Shown: positions 54,596 through 63,600 of the stretch, in pieces | Position numbering within the stretch: the first letter of the stretch is position 1 | Layout: the number at the start of each line of letters is the position of its first letter | Origin: Xanthomonas floridensis | Lineage (GTDB): Bacteria > Pseudomonadota > Gammaproteobacteria > Xanthomonadales > Xanthomonadaceae | Assembly (NCBI RefSeq): GCF_001642575.1 | Contig: NZ_LXNG01000021.1 | Span: forward strand, 1-64,000 | Length of the DNA: 64,000 bases | Reading direction: 5' to 3' | The notes under the pieces: generated by a model | Told to the model about the DNA's origin: nothing | Database searches by the model: none | The model's input: only the letters and a program-made list of their open reading frames with translations | Program-made: the position numbers and the translations under genes

Positions 54596-56689
54596 ATGCA
54601 ACGCCTGCTTCTCGTTTCCAGCATGCTGCTGGCCTTGTCCGCCTGCAGCGACAAGACCGCGCCGGCCGCCAGCACTGCGGCAACCGCCGCGCAGACGCCC
54701 ACTGCCGCGCCCGCACCGGTCGCCGCACCGGCGCTGATCACCCGCGACGCGCTGTTCGGCAACCCGGAGCGCGCCAACGTGAGCATCAGCCCGGATGGCA
54801 AGTACCTCAGCTGGGTGGCGCCGCTGGACGGCGTGCTCAACGTCTGGGTCGCACCAGTGGATGCGCCGGACCAGGCGCGCGCCATCACCAAGGACACCGC
54901 GCGCGGCATCCGCAACTATTTCTGGACCTATCACACCGACACCTTGGTGTACCTGCGCGACAATGGCGGCGACGAGGATTTCCATCTGTTCTCGGTCAAC
55001 CTGAGCGATGGCAGCAGCAAGGATCTCACCCCGTTCCAGAAAACCAATGCCGAGGTGGCCGGGATCAGCGCGCACCATCCGGAATCGATCATGGTCGGCA
55101 TGAACGACCGCGACGCCAAGTGGCACGACCTGTATCGCGTCGACCTGGCCACGGGTAAACGTACCCTGGTGCAGAAGAACACCGACAGCCTGGACAGCTA
55201 CCTGCTCGATGGCGACTTCCGGCTGCGCTACGCGACCCGCGCCACCGACGATGCCGGCAGGGAGTTGCTGGTGCCGGATGGAAAGGTGTGGAAGAGCGTG
55301 GATCGCATTCCGTTCGAGGATGTCACCAACACCTCGCCGGAGGGACTGACCGACGACGGCAAGACGCTGTACATGCGCGATTCGCGTAACCGCGACACCT
55401 CCGCGTTGTATGCCATCGACACCGCCAGCAATGCACGCACGCTGCTGTTCGAGAACCCGAAAGCCGACGTCGGCGACACCTTGAGCGACCGCAAGACCGG
55501 GGTCGTACAGGCAGTGTCCACCGATTATCTGCGCGAAGAATGGAAGGCGCTGGATACCGGGATCGCTGCCGACCTGCAGAAACTCAAGTCGCTCGGGGCC
55601 GGCGATGCCGCTGTGGCCGCACGCACGCTCGATGACCGCACCTGGATCGTCGCTTACTCGGCCGCCGAAACGCCAACGACGTATTACCGCTACGACCGCG
55701 CCGACGGCGGCAAGCTGAGCAAGCTGTTTTCCGCCCGCCCTGCACTCGAGGGCAAGCCGCTGGTGCCGATGTGGCCGCAGGCGCTCACCGCGCGCGATGG
55801 CCTCACCCTGGTCAGCTATCTCACCCTGCCCGCCGAGGCGGACGCCAACCACGATGGCAAGGCCGACAAACCGGTGCCGTTGGTGTTGTTCGTGCATGGC
55901 GGCCCGTGGGCGCGCGACAGCTATGGCTATGGCCCCTACGAGCAATGGCTGGCCAATCGCGGCTACGCGGTGCTGTCGGTGAATTTCCGCGGCTCCACCG
56001 GCTTCGGCAAGGCCTTCACCAACGCCGGTAACGGCGAGTGGGCCGGCAAGATGCACGACGACCTGCTCGATGCGGTGCAGTGGGCGGTCAAGCAGGGCGT
56101 GACCAAACCCGACCAGGTCGCCATCATGGGCGGCAGCTACGGCGGCTACGCCACGTTGGTCGGCATGACCTTCACCCCGGACAGCTTCAAGTGCGGCGTG
56201 GACATCGTCGGTCCGGCCAATCTCAACACCTTGCTCGGCACCGTGCCACCCTACTGGGCCAGCTTCTACAAGCAGTTGACCAAGCGCATGGGCGACCCGG
56301 CCACCGCCGCCGGCAAGCAGTGGCTCACCGAGCGCTCGCCGCTCTCACACGTGGACAAGATCAGCAAACCGCTGCTGATCGGCCAGGGCGCCAACGACCC
56401 ACGCGTCAAGCAGGCCGAAAGCGACCAGATCGTCAACGCGATGAAAGCCAAGAACATCCCGGTGACCTATGTGCTGTTCCCCGACGAAGGCCACGGCTTC
56501 CGCCGCCCGGAAAACAGCAAGGCCTTCAACGCGGTGACCGAAGCCTTCCTCGGCCAATGCCTGGGCGGCCGCGTGCAACCGATCGGCGCAGACCTCCAAG
56601 GCTCCAGCATCACCGTCCCGGAAGGCGCCGACAAGGTCATCGGCCTGAGCGATGCACTGAAGACGCATACGCAGGCGATTCGGCAGTAG
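54596..56689 (+). CDS. S9 family prolyl oligopeptidase-like lipoprotein
   Basis: The 697-residue product begins MQRLLLVSSMLLALSACSDKT; the LSAC lipobox at residues 15-18 makes it a probable lipoprotein. A beta-propeller region follows (NVSISPDGKYLSWVAPLDG, WTYHTDTLVYLRDNGGDE), then a catalytic domain with the nucleophile Ser in IMGGSYGGYATLVG, Asp in GANDPRVKQAES and His in PDEGHGFRRPEN. Its location in the envelope suggests breakdown of peptides outside the cytoplasm. CCGGAGG precedes ATG 54596. No link to the liu genes is evident. Confidence 0.93.
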   Translation: MQRLLLVSSMLLALSACSDKTAPAASTAATAAQTPTAAPAPVAAPALITRDALFGNPERANVSISPDGKYLSWVAPLDGVLNVWVAPVDAPDQARAITKDTARGIRNYFWTYHTDTLVYLRDNGGDEDFHLFSVNLSDGSSKDLTPFQKTNAEVAGISAHHPESIMVGMNDRDAKWHDLYRVDLATGKRTLVQKNTDSLDSYLLDGDFRLRYATRATDDAGRELLVPDGKVWKSVDRIPFEDVTNTSPEGLTDDGKTLYMRDSRNRDTSALYAIDTASNARTLLFENPKADVGDTLSDRKTGVVQAVSTDYLREEWKALDTGIAADLQKLKSLGAGDAAVAARTLDDRTWIVAYSAAETPTTYYRYDRADGGKLSKLFSARPALEGKPLVPMWPQALTARDGLTLVSYLTLPAEADANHDGKADKPVPLVLFVHGGPWARDSYGYGPYEQWLANRGYAVLSVNFRGSTGFGKAFTNAGNGEWAGKMHDDLLDAVQWAVKQGVTKPDQVAIMGGSYGGYATLVGMTFTPDSFKCGVDIVGPANLNTLLGTVPPYWASFYKQLTKRMGDPATAAGKQWLTERSPLSHVDKISKPLLIGQGANDPRVKQAESDQIVNAMKAKNIPVTYVLFPDEGHGFRRPENSKAFNAVTEAFLGQCLGGRVQPIGADLQGSSITVPEGADKVIGLSDALKTHTQAIRQ

Positions 56690-56797
56690 CCGTATCGGGA
56701 CACCGCATAAGCATCATCGTCATGATGGCCGGCGGCATCCTGTCGCCGGCTCCCCGATGTCATTCATTGAATCGGCCTGTAGTCCGCCCGCGACCGG

Positions 56798-57958
56798 CTA
56801 ATGGCAGGCCCACACTTCGTTGTTGGGGTCCAGCTCCATCGTCTGCATGACATCAGCGCGGATACCAAATCCGCACACCGCCAGAACGCCCTCCATGATG
56901 GGCTCCAGCCCAAGCAAGGCTTCAACCTGCACCTCATTGATTGCGCAGGTGACGAACGCCCCCAGCCCTACCTCCGTGGCCGCCATGTAAAGCGTCTGCG
57001 AGAAATGCCCTGCCTCCAGGTTGAGTGCGCGATATGCCTTGGCATGTACGCGATACTTCCAGAAGTTCCGGTAGTACCGAGGGCACAGTGCCACGATCAC
57101 CTGTGCCCCGCAAAACCAGTCCTGTCCTGCAAGAATGGTGAGCGCCACGTCTTGCAGATTCGACGTTTCGACATGCAGTGGCTCCAGTGCGTGGTCGATC
57201 GGAAGATAGTGGTATACCCCATCGGTGATCCCGGATACCTTCCTGATGATCAGGTAAGCATCCAGTGGATGCAGGCCTCCGCCTGATGGACTGGATCGCT
57301 TGAGAAAAACAGTCTCCGCATCTGCTTGCAACACCGCATTTGCGGCGAATACGCGCTCGATCACCTTTGAGAAGTCTGCAAATTCCATCTGCTGATCGGC
57401 GTCGAAGTTCCTGCAGGTCGTGCGCTGGCGCAATAGCTTGTCCAGGTGTCCATCGGCACCCCGCATCAGTGCGATCCGGTCAGGGCGACCGCGCGGTACT
57501 TGTTCGGGAGGTGGCGGGCCAAATACCTTCAACATCGCTGCGGCGGTATCGGCTCCCGCATCCTTGGCTGCTTGCGCGGAGTCCACGTTGTCCCATCGAG
57601 TAAAAGCGTGATACGTGGCTGCCAGTGGATGCCACTGGCTTTTCCGTTGTGTTTGGTCGCGATCGTGCGCGGCATTCGGGCTCGCGCCTTCTACAAGCAA
57701 CAGGCCCTTATCCAACAACGACTGCACGACCGACGGCTCTCCAACCACGTCTTGTCGTTGCCACTGGCTCGGACTGCTGCGACCCAGCGAGAACATTTCA
57801 TCGTCGGTGAGTACGCACTCCGCGCCCAGGTGCGGTGCAAGCGCAACCCATTCCCGGGTCCGGGAGGCGCCCGCCCCGCCCGCACACAGATCCAGCAGAT
57901 CGATTCCTATTCGTTCCCTGGGTTCAACATAGACAACCGCACAACGCCTCACCAGCAT
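56798..57958 (-). CDS. SagB-like dehydrogenase of a RiPP-type cassette (putative peptide maturation dehydrogenase)
   Basis: The 386-residue protein has a C-terminal FMN nitroreductase-like domain of the SagB/ThcOx kind: RQRTTCRNFDADQQMEF (about 177-193), SPSGGGLHPLDAYLI (223-237), ITDGVYHYLPIDHALEPLH and GAFVTCAINEVQVEALLG. SagB enzymes oxidise azolines to azoles in modified peptides. The N-terminal 150 residues are outside that domain and unassigned. I recall a TIGRFAM for such proteins (SagB-related, found beside a modified-peptide gene and a cyclase gene in Xanthomonas and Lysobacter), which fits this position. It is divergent from the peptide gene. The start at 57958 has only a weak ribosome site. 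Confidence 0.85.
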   Translation of the reverse strand: MLVRRCAVVYVEPRERIGIDLLDLCAGGAGASRTREWVALAPHLGAECVLTDDEMFSLGRSSPSQWQRQDVVGEPSVVQSLLDKGLLLVEGASPNAAHDRDQTQRKSQWHPLAATYHAFTRWDNVDSAQAAKDAGADTAAAMLKVFGPPPPEQVPRGRPDRIALMRGADGHLDKLLRQRTTCRNFDADQQMEFADFSKVIERVFAANAVLQADAETVFLKRSSPSGGGLHPLDAYLIIRKVSGITDGVYHYLPIDHALEPLHVETSNLQDVALTILAGQDWFCGAQVIVALCPRYYRNFWKYRVHAKAYRALNLEAGHFSQTLYMAATEVGLGAFVTCAINEVQVEALLGLEPIMEGVLAVCGFGIRADVMQTMELDPNNEVWACH

Positions 57959-57975
57959 GGTCCAACGCTCTTATC

Positions 57976-57989
57976 GAAGATTGATCTTC
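57976..57989. promoter_or_regulatory. 14-base palindrome in the divergent promoter of the peptide cassette
   Basis: GAAGATTGATCTTC has perfect 6-base arms around TG. A further half-site GAAGATT lies at 58014-58020. The palindrome is 17 bases from the dehydrogenase start and the half-site about 20 bases from the peptide start, so one regulator could act on both. The binding protein is unknown. Confidence 0.55.
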
Positions 57990-58037
57990 TAACGGTCTGG
58001 AATTAGATTTCTTGAAGATTTCCCACCAGTGACCAGC

Positions 58038-58349
58038 ATGAACGAAAACGACGAACGCCCAACTCCCCTGCAACCGGAAGCAGCCCACGCGCTACTGGAC
58101 CTTCTGGCAACCGACGATGCCTTCCGGGAGCTGTTCAAGACCGACACCAAGGCAGCGTTGCTGCAGGTCGGCTATCCCTCCGAAGATGTCGAGCTGATGG
58201 CTTCCCGGCTCAAGGTCGAGACGCTGGCCGACAAGGCCACCATCGCGCAGGCACGCGATGACATCCAGGCCAGCCTAACTTCAGCGGCCAACATGCAGCC
58301 CATCCGCTTGAACGTGCCGTCGGGTTCTTCGCCACAGCTGAAGAAGTAA
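58038..58349 (+). CDS. NHLP-leader-like RiPP precursor peptide candidate
   Basis: A 103-residue peptide. Residues 14-45 (AAHALLDLLATDDAFRELFKTDTKAALLQVGY, quoted by its core ATDDAFRELFKTD) resemble the nitrile-hydratase-like leader of NHLP precursors. The remainder to about residue 82 is helical and charged. The C-terminal ~20 residues (IRLNVPSGSSPQLKK) are polar with four Ser and no Cys, as expected for a core or its remnant. An in-frame GTG at 58029 gives a 106-residue form. It is divergent from the SagB-like gene and convergent with the cyclase gene 23 bases away. Confidence 0.8.
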   Translation: MNENDERPTPLQPEAAHALLDLLATDDAFRELFKTDTKAALLQVGYPSEDVELMASRLKVETLADKATIAQARDDIQASLTSAANMQPIRLNVPSGSSPQLKK

Positions 58350-58372
58350 GGTTGCGACGGCAGGTAGCGACG

Positions 58373-60865
58373 CTATTTGCCGTCCGCCATTGCCGCATCG
58401 AAGACGTTCAATGGCTGCTGGCACCAGCCGCACCCACCGAACTCTGCATATGCCCGGCCGTGTGCCACTTTCAGCCAGGTCTGCTCGCCGGCAGCAGATT
58501 GTCGATCTCCCAGCGCCGTGTAAGCTTCTTTGAGAACCACGTGGAACTGGTAAGCCTCGTTTCCATCAAGCCGTGGCTTCAAGAGTTGAATGGCTTCCTG
58601 CGCATGCCCCTCCAGAAGTTCCGCGCGCGCCTGCATGAGCACGACCATTTCGGCGACCGCAGGCATCGTTGCCAATGCTGGCCTGGCTAACAGCGTTTTC
58701 AATACTTCCCTGGCGGCTTCACCATGGCCCATGCGCTGTCCAATGAGCGCGAGGGATGCCGCAACGACCGCATCTGAACGCTGCGCAACGCCCTCTTCGC
58801 TGTTTGCAATACCTGCGAGCGCCACCGGCACGGCCGAGTCGATGGTCTGCAAGGCGTTGGCGTGCTCGCCCTTCGCGTATTGTGTCGATGCCTTGGCGAC
58901 CAGTGACTGTGAGTAACGCGATGAGCTGCGATCGATCGCATTGGAAATGCGCTCCATTTCCGGCAGCGCCTTGTCGCTGCGATGCTCGTCGAGGTAGATG
59001 GATACCTGATCGAAATAGGCGACGTCCAGGCGCCCCTCTGCAGGCCACGAGGCATGGGCGGCCGGAAAGTCTCTCAGCACCGCAAGGGCCACCGCCTCCC
59101 ACACCGCAGCCGATGCCAATCCGGAGGCCCTCGCCGACCGGAAGGTTCCCAATGCTTCCCTGGTCTTGCCCAATGCCAGCTGCATGCGCCCAACCAGCTC
59201 GAGCGACAGCGGATCGAAGTCGTAGCGCGACGCCGCTGCGCGCTTGGCGTACACCAATGCCTCTGCGTACCGATTACGAACTTCCAGCGCGTATGCAGTG
59301 TTCTCGGCTGCGGCAAAATCGTCCGGATACAGATTGGCCATCTGCATCCATTTTTCGTAGGCGTTTGCCGGGTCCTTGATCTGCGCATACCACGCATCCA
59401 GATAGACCTGCTCGCGCGGAGGCAGCTTGGCTCTGAGGCTCAATGCCTTTTCGAGATACGGCAAGCCAACCGAGGTTTTTTCCAGGTAGAAATAGCAGCG
59501 CGCCACGCCGACATTCGCCAGGGCGAACGTCGGGTCGAGTTCGACAGCCCTGAGGTAATAGTCACGCGCACGCAGATAATGGCCGACACCAAATTCGCGC
59601 TGGGCCAGTGCGAAGGCGTTCAATGCATCCATGTTTGCGGTAGACACACGCGGCAGCGGCGCAGAGTTCGCCTTGATGGACGCCAGCGTTTCGCCGAGCC
59701 CCTCGCGCAGGTTTGAGCTCACTGTATCGACAGACGTGAGCAGTGATCGCTGGCCGCGACCTTCCGACTTGTACATGTACACGGTTGCCTGGGTCGCCGG
59801 ATCCACCACTTCGACGGTAAAGCGCAACTTGCCGCCGATATCCGCAACGCTCGGCAGTATCAAGGCCTTTGCACCGGCGCGCATCGCAACCTGCGCGCCA
59901 AGTGCACGGTCGACTTTGGCGCGCTCGTTCTGCTTCATCAGCTCAAGCATGTCGTGCGCGCGTTTTTCGGAAATCAGGTTGACGTGCTTGGATTGCTGCA
60001 AACTGAGCCGCAGGGCCTGCTGCAGGGGTTCATCGAGCATCGCGCTGTCGGTCAGGTTGTGCAGGTCACCCACTACCACCCAGTCACGCTCGGCAAAGGC
60101 GATCGCCGGCTGCGGACGAATGAACAACCAGACGGCGATGCCTACCGCCAGTACGACGCACACCTCGGCCAACAACGCTGCCGGCCGGCGCCAGAGTGGT
60201 ACGTCGCGCCAGGCTTTTGCGGAATTCTTCGGCACGCGCAGCGGGGTCAGGCCGACTTCGCCGACTTCGTAGATCTCCATCGGCGTGGGCACGCCCTTGA
60301 AGCGCCAGCGGCCGTGCGATTTCCACAGGATGCGTTCAGCGCGATCGCCCAGTTCGCGTGCGGCGCGATGCGTCAACGATTCGGCGACGGCCGAGATCAG
60401 GATCTGCCCCGGCCGCGCCATCGACATCAGCCGTGCGGCGGTGGGCTTGGCCAGCCCTTCCACTTCCAGCGGCTTGGCGCCGATGCTCACCGCCTCCTCG
60501 CTGTTGCGCCAGGTCAGCACCTCGCCCACGTGCAGGCCCTGTCGCGCGCACAGCGTTTGCGCGTGGGTCTGGCTCATCGCCTTCAGGCCGCGGGCATAGT
60601 CCAGCGCAAAGCCCAGCCCGTCGATAGGGCGGTCGAACAGCAGCAACAGGCCATCGGAGCGGTCGATCAGGCGGCCGCGCCATTGCTGCTGCAGCTTGAC
60701 CACCAGGCGGTCATGCTCGCGGAACAGCGCGGCGGCGGCGTTGTCGCCGATGCGTTCGACCAGCGCGGTCGAATCGCACAGGTCGGTCAGCAACAAGGTG
60801 CGCAGACGCGGCGCCTGGATCGCTTCCGACGACGCGTCTTTGCGTGCGTGGGTGCGGGCGCTCAT
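58373..60865 (-). CDS. Class III nucleotide cyclase with membrane span and TPR-type C-terminus (putative peptide modification system cyclase)
   Basis: The 830-residue protein has an N-terminal class III cyclase domain (about 20-200): metal-site Asp28 in LLTDLCDST and Asp71 in RSDGLLLLFD, GLHVGEV, and KPTAARLMSMARPGQILIS, where the usual transition-state Asn appears to be Pro141 while Arg145 is kept. A single span follows (about 231-250), then a periplasmic or extracytoplasmic TolB-like region and TPR-like repeats (about 400-800). It resembles X. campestris XC_0250, recalled as a guanylate cyclase. The GGDEF gene ends 3 bases upstream of its start, so the two are co-transcribed. I recall a TIGRFAM placing such cyclases with the peptide and dehydrogenase genes. 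Confidence 0.85.
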   Translation of the reverse strand: MSARTHARKDASSEAIQAPRLRTLLLTDLCDSTALVERIGDNAAAALFREHDRLVVKLQQQWRGRLIDRSDGLLLLFDRPIDGLGFALDYARGLKAMSQTHAQTLCARQGLHVGEVLTWRNSEEAVSIGAKPLEVEGLAKPTAARLMSMARPGQILISAVAESLTHRAARELGDRAERILWKSHGRWRFKGVPTPMEIYEVGEVGLTPLRVPKNSAKAWRDVPLWRRPAALLAEVCVVLAVGIAVWLFIRPQPAIAFAERDWVVVGDLHNLTDSAMLDEPLQQALRLSLQQSKHVNLISEKRAHDMLELMKQNERAKVDRALGAQVAMRAGAKALILPSVADIGGKLRFTVEVVDPATQATVYMYKSEGRGQRSLLTSVDTVSSNLREGLGETLASIKANSAPLPRVSTANMDALNAFALAQREFGVGHYLRARDYYLRAVELDPTFALANVGVARCYFYLEKTSVGLPYLEKALSLRAKLPPREQVYLDAWYAQIKDPANAYEKWMQMANLYPDDFAAAENTAYALEVRNRYAEALVYAKRAAASRYDFDPLSLELVGRMQLALGKTREALGTFRSARASGLASAAVWEAVALAVLRDFPAAHASWPAEGRLDVAYFDQVSIYLDEHRSDKALPEMERISNAIDRSSSRYSQSLVAKASTQYAKGEHANALQTIDSAVPVALAGIANSEEGVAQRSDAVVAASLALIGQRMGHGEAAREVLKTLLARPALATMPAVAEMVVLMQARAELLEGHAQEAIQLLKPRLDGNEAYQFHVVLKEAYTALGDRQSAAGEQTWLKVAHGRAYAEFGGCGWCQQPLNVFDAAMADGK

Positions 60866-60868
60866 TGC

Positions 60869-61945
60869 TCAGCGGGTATCCGGTTCGGGCGCAATGCCGG
60901 GAAGCGGCGCAGTGGTCACGGCGAGCGTGTCGTGCATGCACAGCACGTTGCCGCCTTGTCGCTTTGCTTCGTACAAGGCGCTGTCGGCGAGCGTGTACCA
61001 GTCGTTCCAGGCCGCCTCCGCGGCGATCATGCACAGCCCGACGCTGACCGAGCAGCCCTGCTCACCCTGGCCGTTGCACAGGCGCGCTTCCACCGCGCGC
61101 ACGATGCACTCGCCGATGTGATGCACCAACTCCGGGGTTCCCTGCGCAACCAGCACGCAGAATTCGTCGCCACCCAGGCGGCAGGCCAGGTCGCCTTCGG
61201 CGATCACCGAACGCAAGGCATGCGCCACGTTCTGCAGCACGCGGTCGCCGGCCAGGTGGCCGAATTCGTCGTTGATGCGCTTGAAGCGATCGCAATCGAT
61301 CAGGATCAGCCCCACGCCGGGGACGTTGCCGGCACGCCGGCATTCCTGCAGGTACAGCGCCAGGCCGCGTCGGTTATGCAGGCCGGTCAACTCATCGGTG
61401 CGGCTCAGCTCTTCGGTGTGGTTGAGCTGGTGCGAGGTGACATAGAGATTGTCCAGCGCCGCTTCCAGATCGTGGTTGCGACGGCGCAGCTGACGGATCA
61501 GCAATTGCTCGTTGTTGACCACGCGCACGATCGAGCGACGCAGGAAATGCGCCACCATCGATGGGTCGTGGTCCACGAGCCGTTCGAAATCGGCGTGCGT
61601 CAGTTCGATCAGGCGGCTGTCCATCGACGCGCTGGCACCGGCACTGCGCGCATGGTCGCCGATCAGCAGGCCGAGTTCGCCGAAGAATTCGCCAGGTCCC
61701 AGATGCTTGAGCATCAGGTCTTCGCCGAAATCCAGATCGATCTGGCCGCTGATCACGATGAACATCTGCGTGCCCACCGCACCGCGCTCGAACAAGGCGT
61801 GACCTGCCGCGACATCGCGGGTACGGCCAAAGCGGGCGAAAAACGCCAGCTCGTCGGCTGTCATTGACGCATGCAGCCCGTCAGACAGCGTTTTGGCAAC
61901 GCTCCCCGTCGGTTCGACCGCGCCTGCGGTGTTATGGCAAGTCAT
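60869..61945 (-). CDS. cNMP-binding GGDEF protein (diguanylate cyclase, XC_0249-like)
   Basis: The 358-residue protein has an N-terminal cyclic-nucleotide-binding domain (about 28-130) with the phosphate-binding cassette GEFFGELGLLIGDHARSAG (85-103; Arg100-Ser-Ala), a short coiled linker (145-175) and a GGDEF domain with the intact active site RLGGDEF (257-262). The position of the inhibitory RxxD site reads AEGD, so product inhibition is probably absent. In X. campestris the corresponding protein was reported to bind cGMP and make c-di-GMP. It is upstream of the cyclase gene in the same operon. Confidence 0.9.
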   Translation of the reverse strand: MTCHNTAGAVEPTGSVAKTLSDGLHASMTADELAFFARFGRTRDVAAGHALFERGAVGTQMFIVISGQIDLDFGEDLMLKHLGPGEFFGELGLLIGDHARSAGASASMDSRLIELTHADFERLVDHDPSMVAHFLRRSIVRVVNNEQLLIRQLRRRNHDLEAALDNLYVTSHQLNHTEELSRTDELTGLHNRRGLALYLQECRRAGNVPGVGLILIDCDRFKRINDEFGHLAGDRVLQNVAHALRSVIAEGDLACRLGGDEFCVLVAQGTPELVHHIGECIVRAVEARLCNGQGEQGCSVSVGLCMIAAEAAWNDWYTLADSALYEAKRQGGNVLCMHDTLAVTTAPLPGIAPEPDTR

Positions 61946-62068
61946 CCCTCTTCCTTAGGCCGGCCTGCAACGTTAGCCCATGCGCAAATCCTACCGTAGC
62001 CGTCTGTTCAGCACCACATCACAGTCGTTCTCATCAGCAAAGAGACAAAATGACGGGTATGGAACGCA

Positions 62069-62096
62069 AAAAAGGGGCCCGGTTTCCCGAGCCCCT
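62069..62096 (-). terminator. Rho-independent terminator of aceA
   Basis: On the minus strand a GC-rich stem (GGGGCTCGGG pairing with CCGGGCCCC, one mismatch) is followed by six T residues (62069-62074 in plus-strand terms), about 45 bases past the aceA stop. This is a standard intrinsic terminator. Confidence 0.85.
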
Positions 62097-62138
62097 CCCC
62101 CCCTCCCGGGGTGGCGACATGCGGCGGCCTGCTGCAGG

Positions 62139-63434
62139 CTAGGCCGCCTTCTCGCCGTGGAACTGCTCTTCTTCGGTGGAGCCGCGCAACGCGGTGGTGG
62201 ACGACTGGCCCTGCTGGATCGCCTGGGTCACCGCATCGAAGTAGCCGGTGCCGACTTCGCGCTGGTGCTTGACTGCGGTAAAGCCCATCCCGGCCGCTTC
62301 GAATTCGGCCTGTTGCAGTTCGACGAATGCACTCATCTGGCGGCGTGCATAGCCATGCGCCAACTGGAACATGCTGTGGTTCAACGCATGGAAGCCGGCC
62401 AGGGTGATGAACTGGAACTTGTAGCCGTAGCTGGCCAGCTCGGTCTGGAACCTGGCGATGGTGGCGTCGTCCAGGTTCTTCTTCCAGTTGAAGCTCGGCG
62501 AGCAGTTATAGGCCAGCAGTTTGCCGGGGAACCTGGCGTGGATGGCCTGCGCGAAGGCGCGCGCGAACTCCAGGTCCGGCTTGCCGGTCTCGCACCAGAT
62601 CAGGTCGGCGTAGGGTGCATACGCCAGGCCGCGGCTGATCGCCTGGCCCAGTCCGTTGCGGGTCTTGAAGAAGCCTTCGACGGTGCGCTCGCCGGTGGTG
62701 AACGCGCGATCGTTGGCGTCCACGTCGCTGGTGATCAGGTCGGCCGCTTCGGCATCGGTGCGTGCGATCAGCACGGTCGGCACGCCCAGCACGTCGGCGG
62801 CCAGGCGCGCGGCGTTCAACTTCTCGATCGCCTCGCGGGTGGGCACCAGCACCTTGCCGCCCATGTGCCCGCACTTCTTGACCGAGGCCAGCTGATCTTC
62901 GAAATGCACGCCGGCCGCACCGGCTTCGATCATCGCCTTCATCAGTTCGAAGGCGTTGAGCACGCCACCGAAACCGGCTTCGGCGTCGGCCACGATGGGC
63001 TGCAGGAAGTCGATGGTGTCGTTGCCTTCGGCATGGTGCAGCTGATCGGCGCGCAGCAAGGTGTTGTTGATGCGCTTGACCACCGCCGGCACCGAGTCTG
63101 CCGGGTACAGCGATTGGTCCGGATACATCTGCCCGGCCAGATTGGCATCGGCCGCCACCTGCCAGCCGGACAGGTAGATCGCCTTCAGGCCGGCCTTGAC
63201 CTGCTGCATGGCCTGGTTGCCGGTCAATGCGCCCAGCGCGTTGACGAACGGGGTGGCATGCAACGAGGTCCACAGCTTGTCGGCGCCCAGCCGCGCCAGC
63301 GAGTGCTCCACATGTACGGTGCCGCGCAGGCGCACCACGTCGGCGGCGGTGTAATTGCGGGTGATGCCGGCCCAGCGCGGGTTGCTGGCCCAGTCCTGCT
63401 GCAGGTGTTCGGCGCTTTGCAGTGTGGTGCTCAT
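62139..63434 (-). CDS. aceA: Isocitrate lyase
   Basis: A 431-residue enzyme that splits isocitrate to glyoxylate and succinate in the glyoxylate shunt. The catalytic Cys is in [11 protein letters not shown]; other marks are [47 protein letters not shown] and [21 protein letters not shown] before ATG 63434 decides the start. It lies downstream of malate synthase on the same strand and is ended by a strong terminator. Confidence 0.97.
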   Translation of the reverse strand: MSTTLQSAEHLQQDWASNPRWAGITRNYTAADVVRLRGTVHVEHSLARLGADKLWTSLHATPFVNALGALTGNQAMQQVKAGLKAIYLSGWQVAADANLAGQMYPDQSLYPADSVPAVVKRINNTLLRADQLHHAEGNDTIDFLQPIVADAEAGFGGVLNAFELMKAMIEAGAAGVHFEDQLASVKKCGHMGGKVLVPTREAIEKLNAARLAADVLGVPTVLIARTDAEAADLITSDVDANDRAFTTGERTVEGFFKTRNGLGQAISRGLAYAPYADLIWCETGKPDLEFARAFAQAIHARFPGKLLAYNCSPSFNWKKNLDDATIARFQTELASYGYKFQFITLAGFHALNHSMFQLAHGYARRQMSAFVELQQAEFEAAGMGFTAVKHQREVGTGYFDAVTQAIQQGQSSTTALRGSTEEEQFHGEKAA

Positions 63435-63600
63435 CTTGCGTTCTCCTGAAAAGGGACGACGGATGGAACGAGGAAGGAAGGCCATGCATGACACGGCATG
63501 CGGCATGGCGAAGCCATCGTTGCGTCTGCGCGCAACGGGGGGTGTGCTGCGTTGGGGCGAGTGCAGGGACACCGTGGGAGGTGTCGCTGCAACGTGACGA

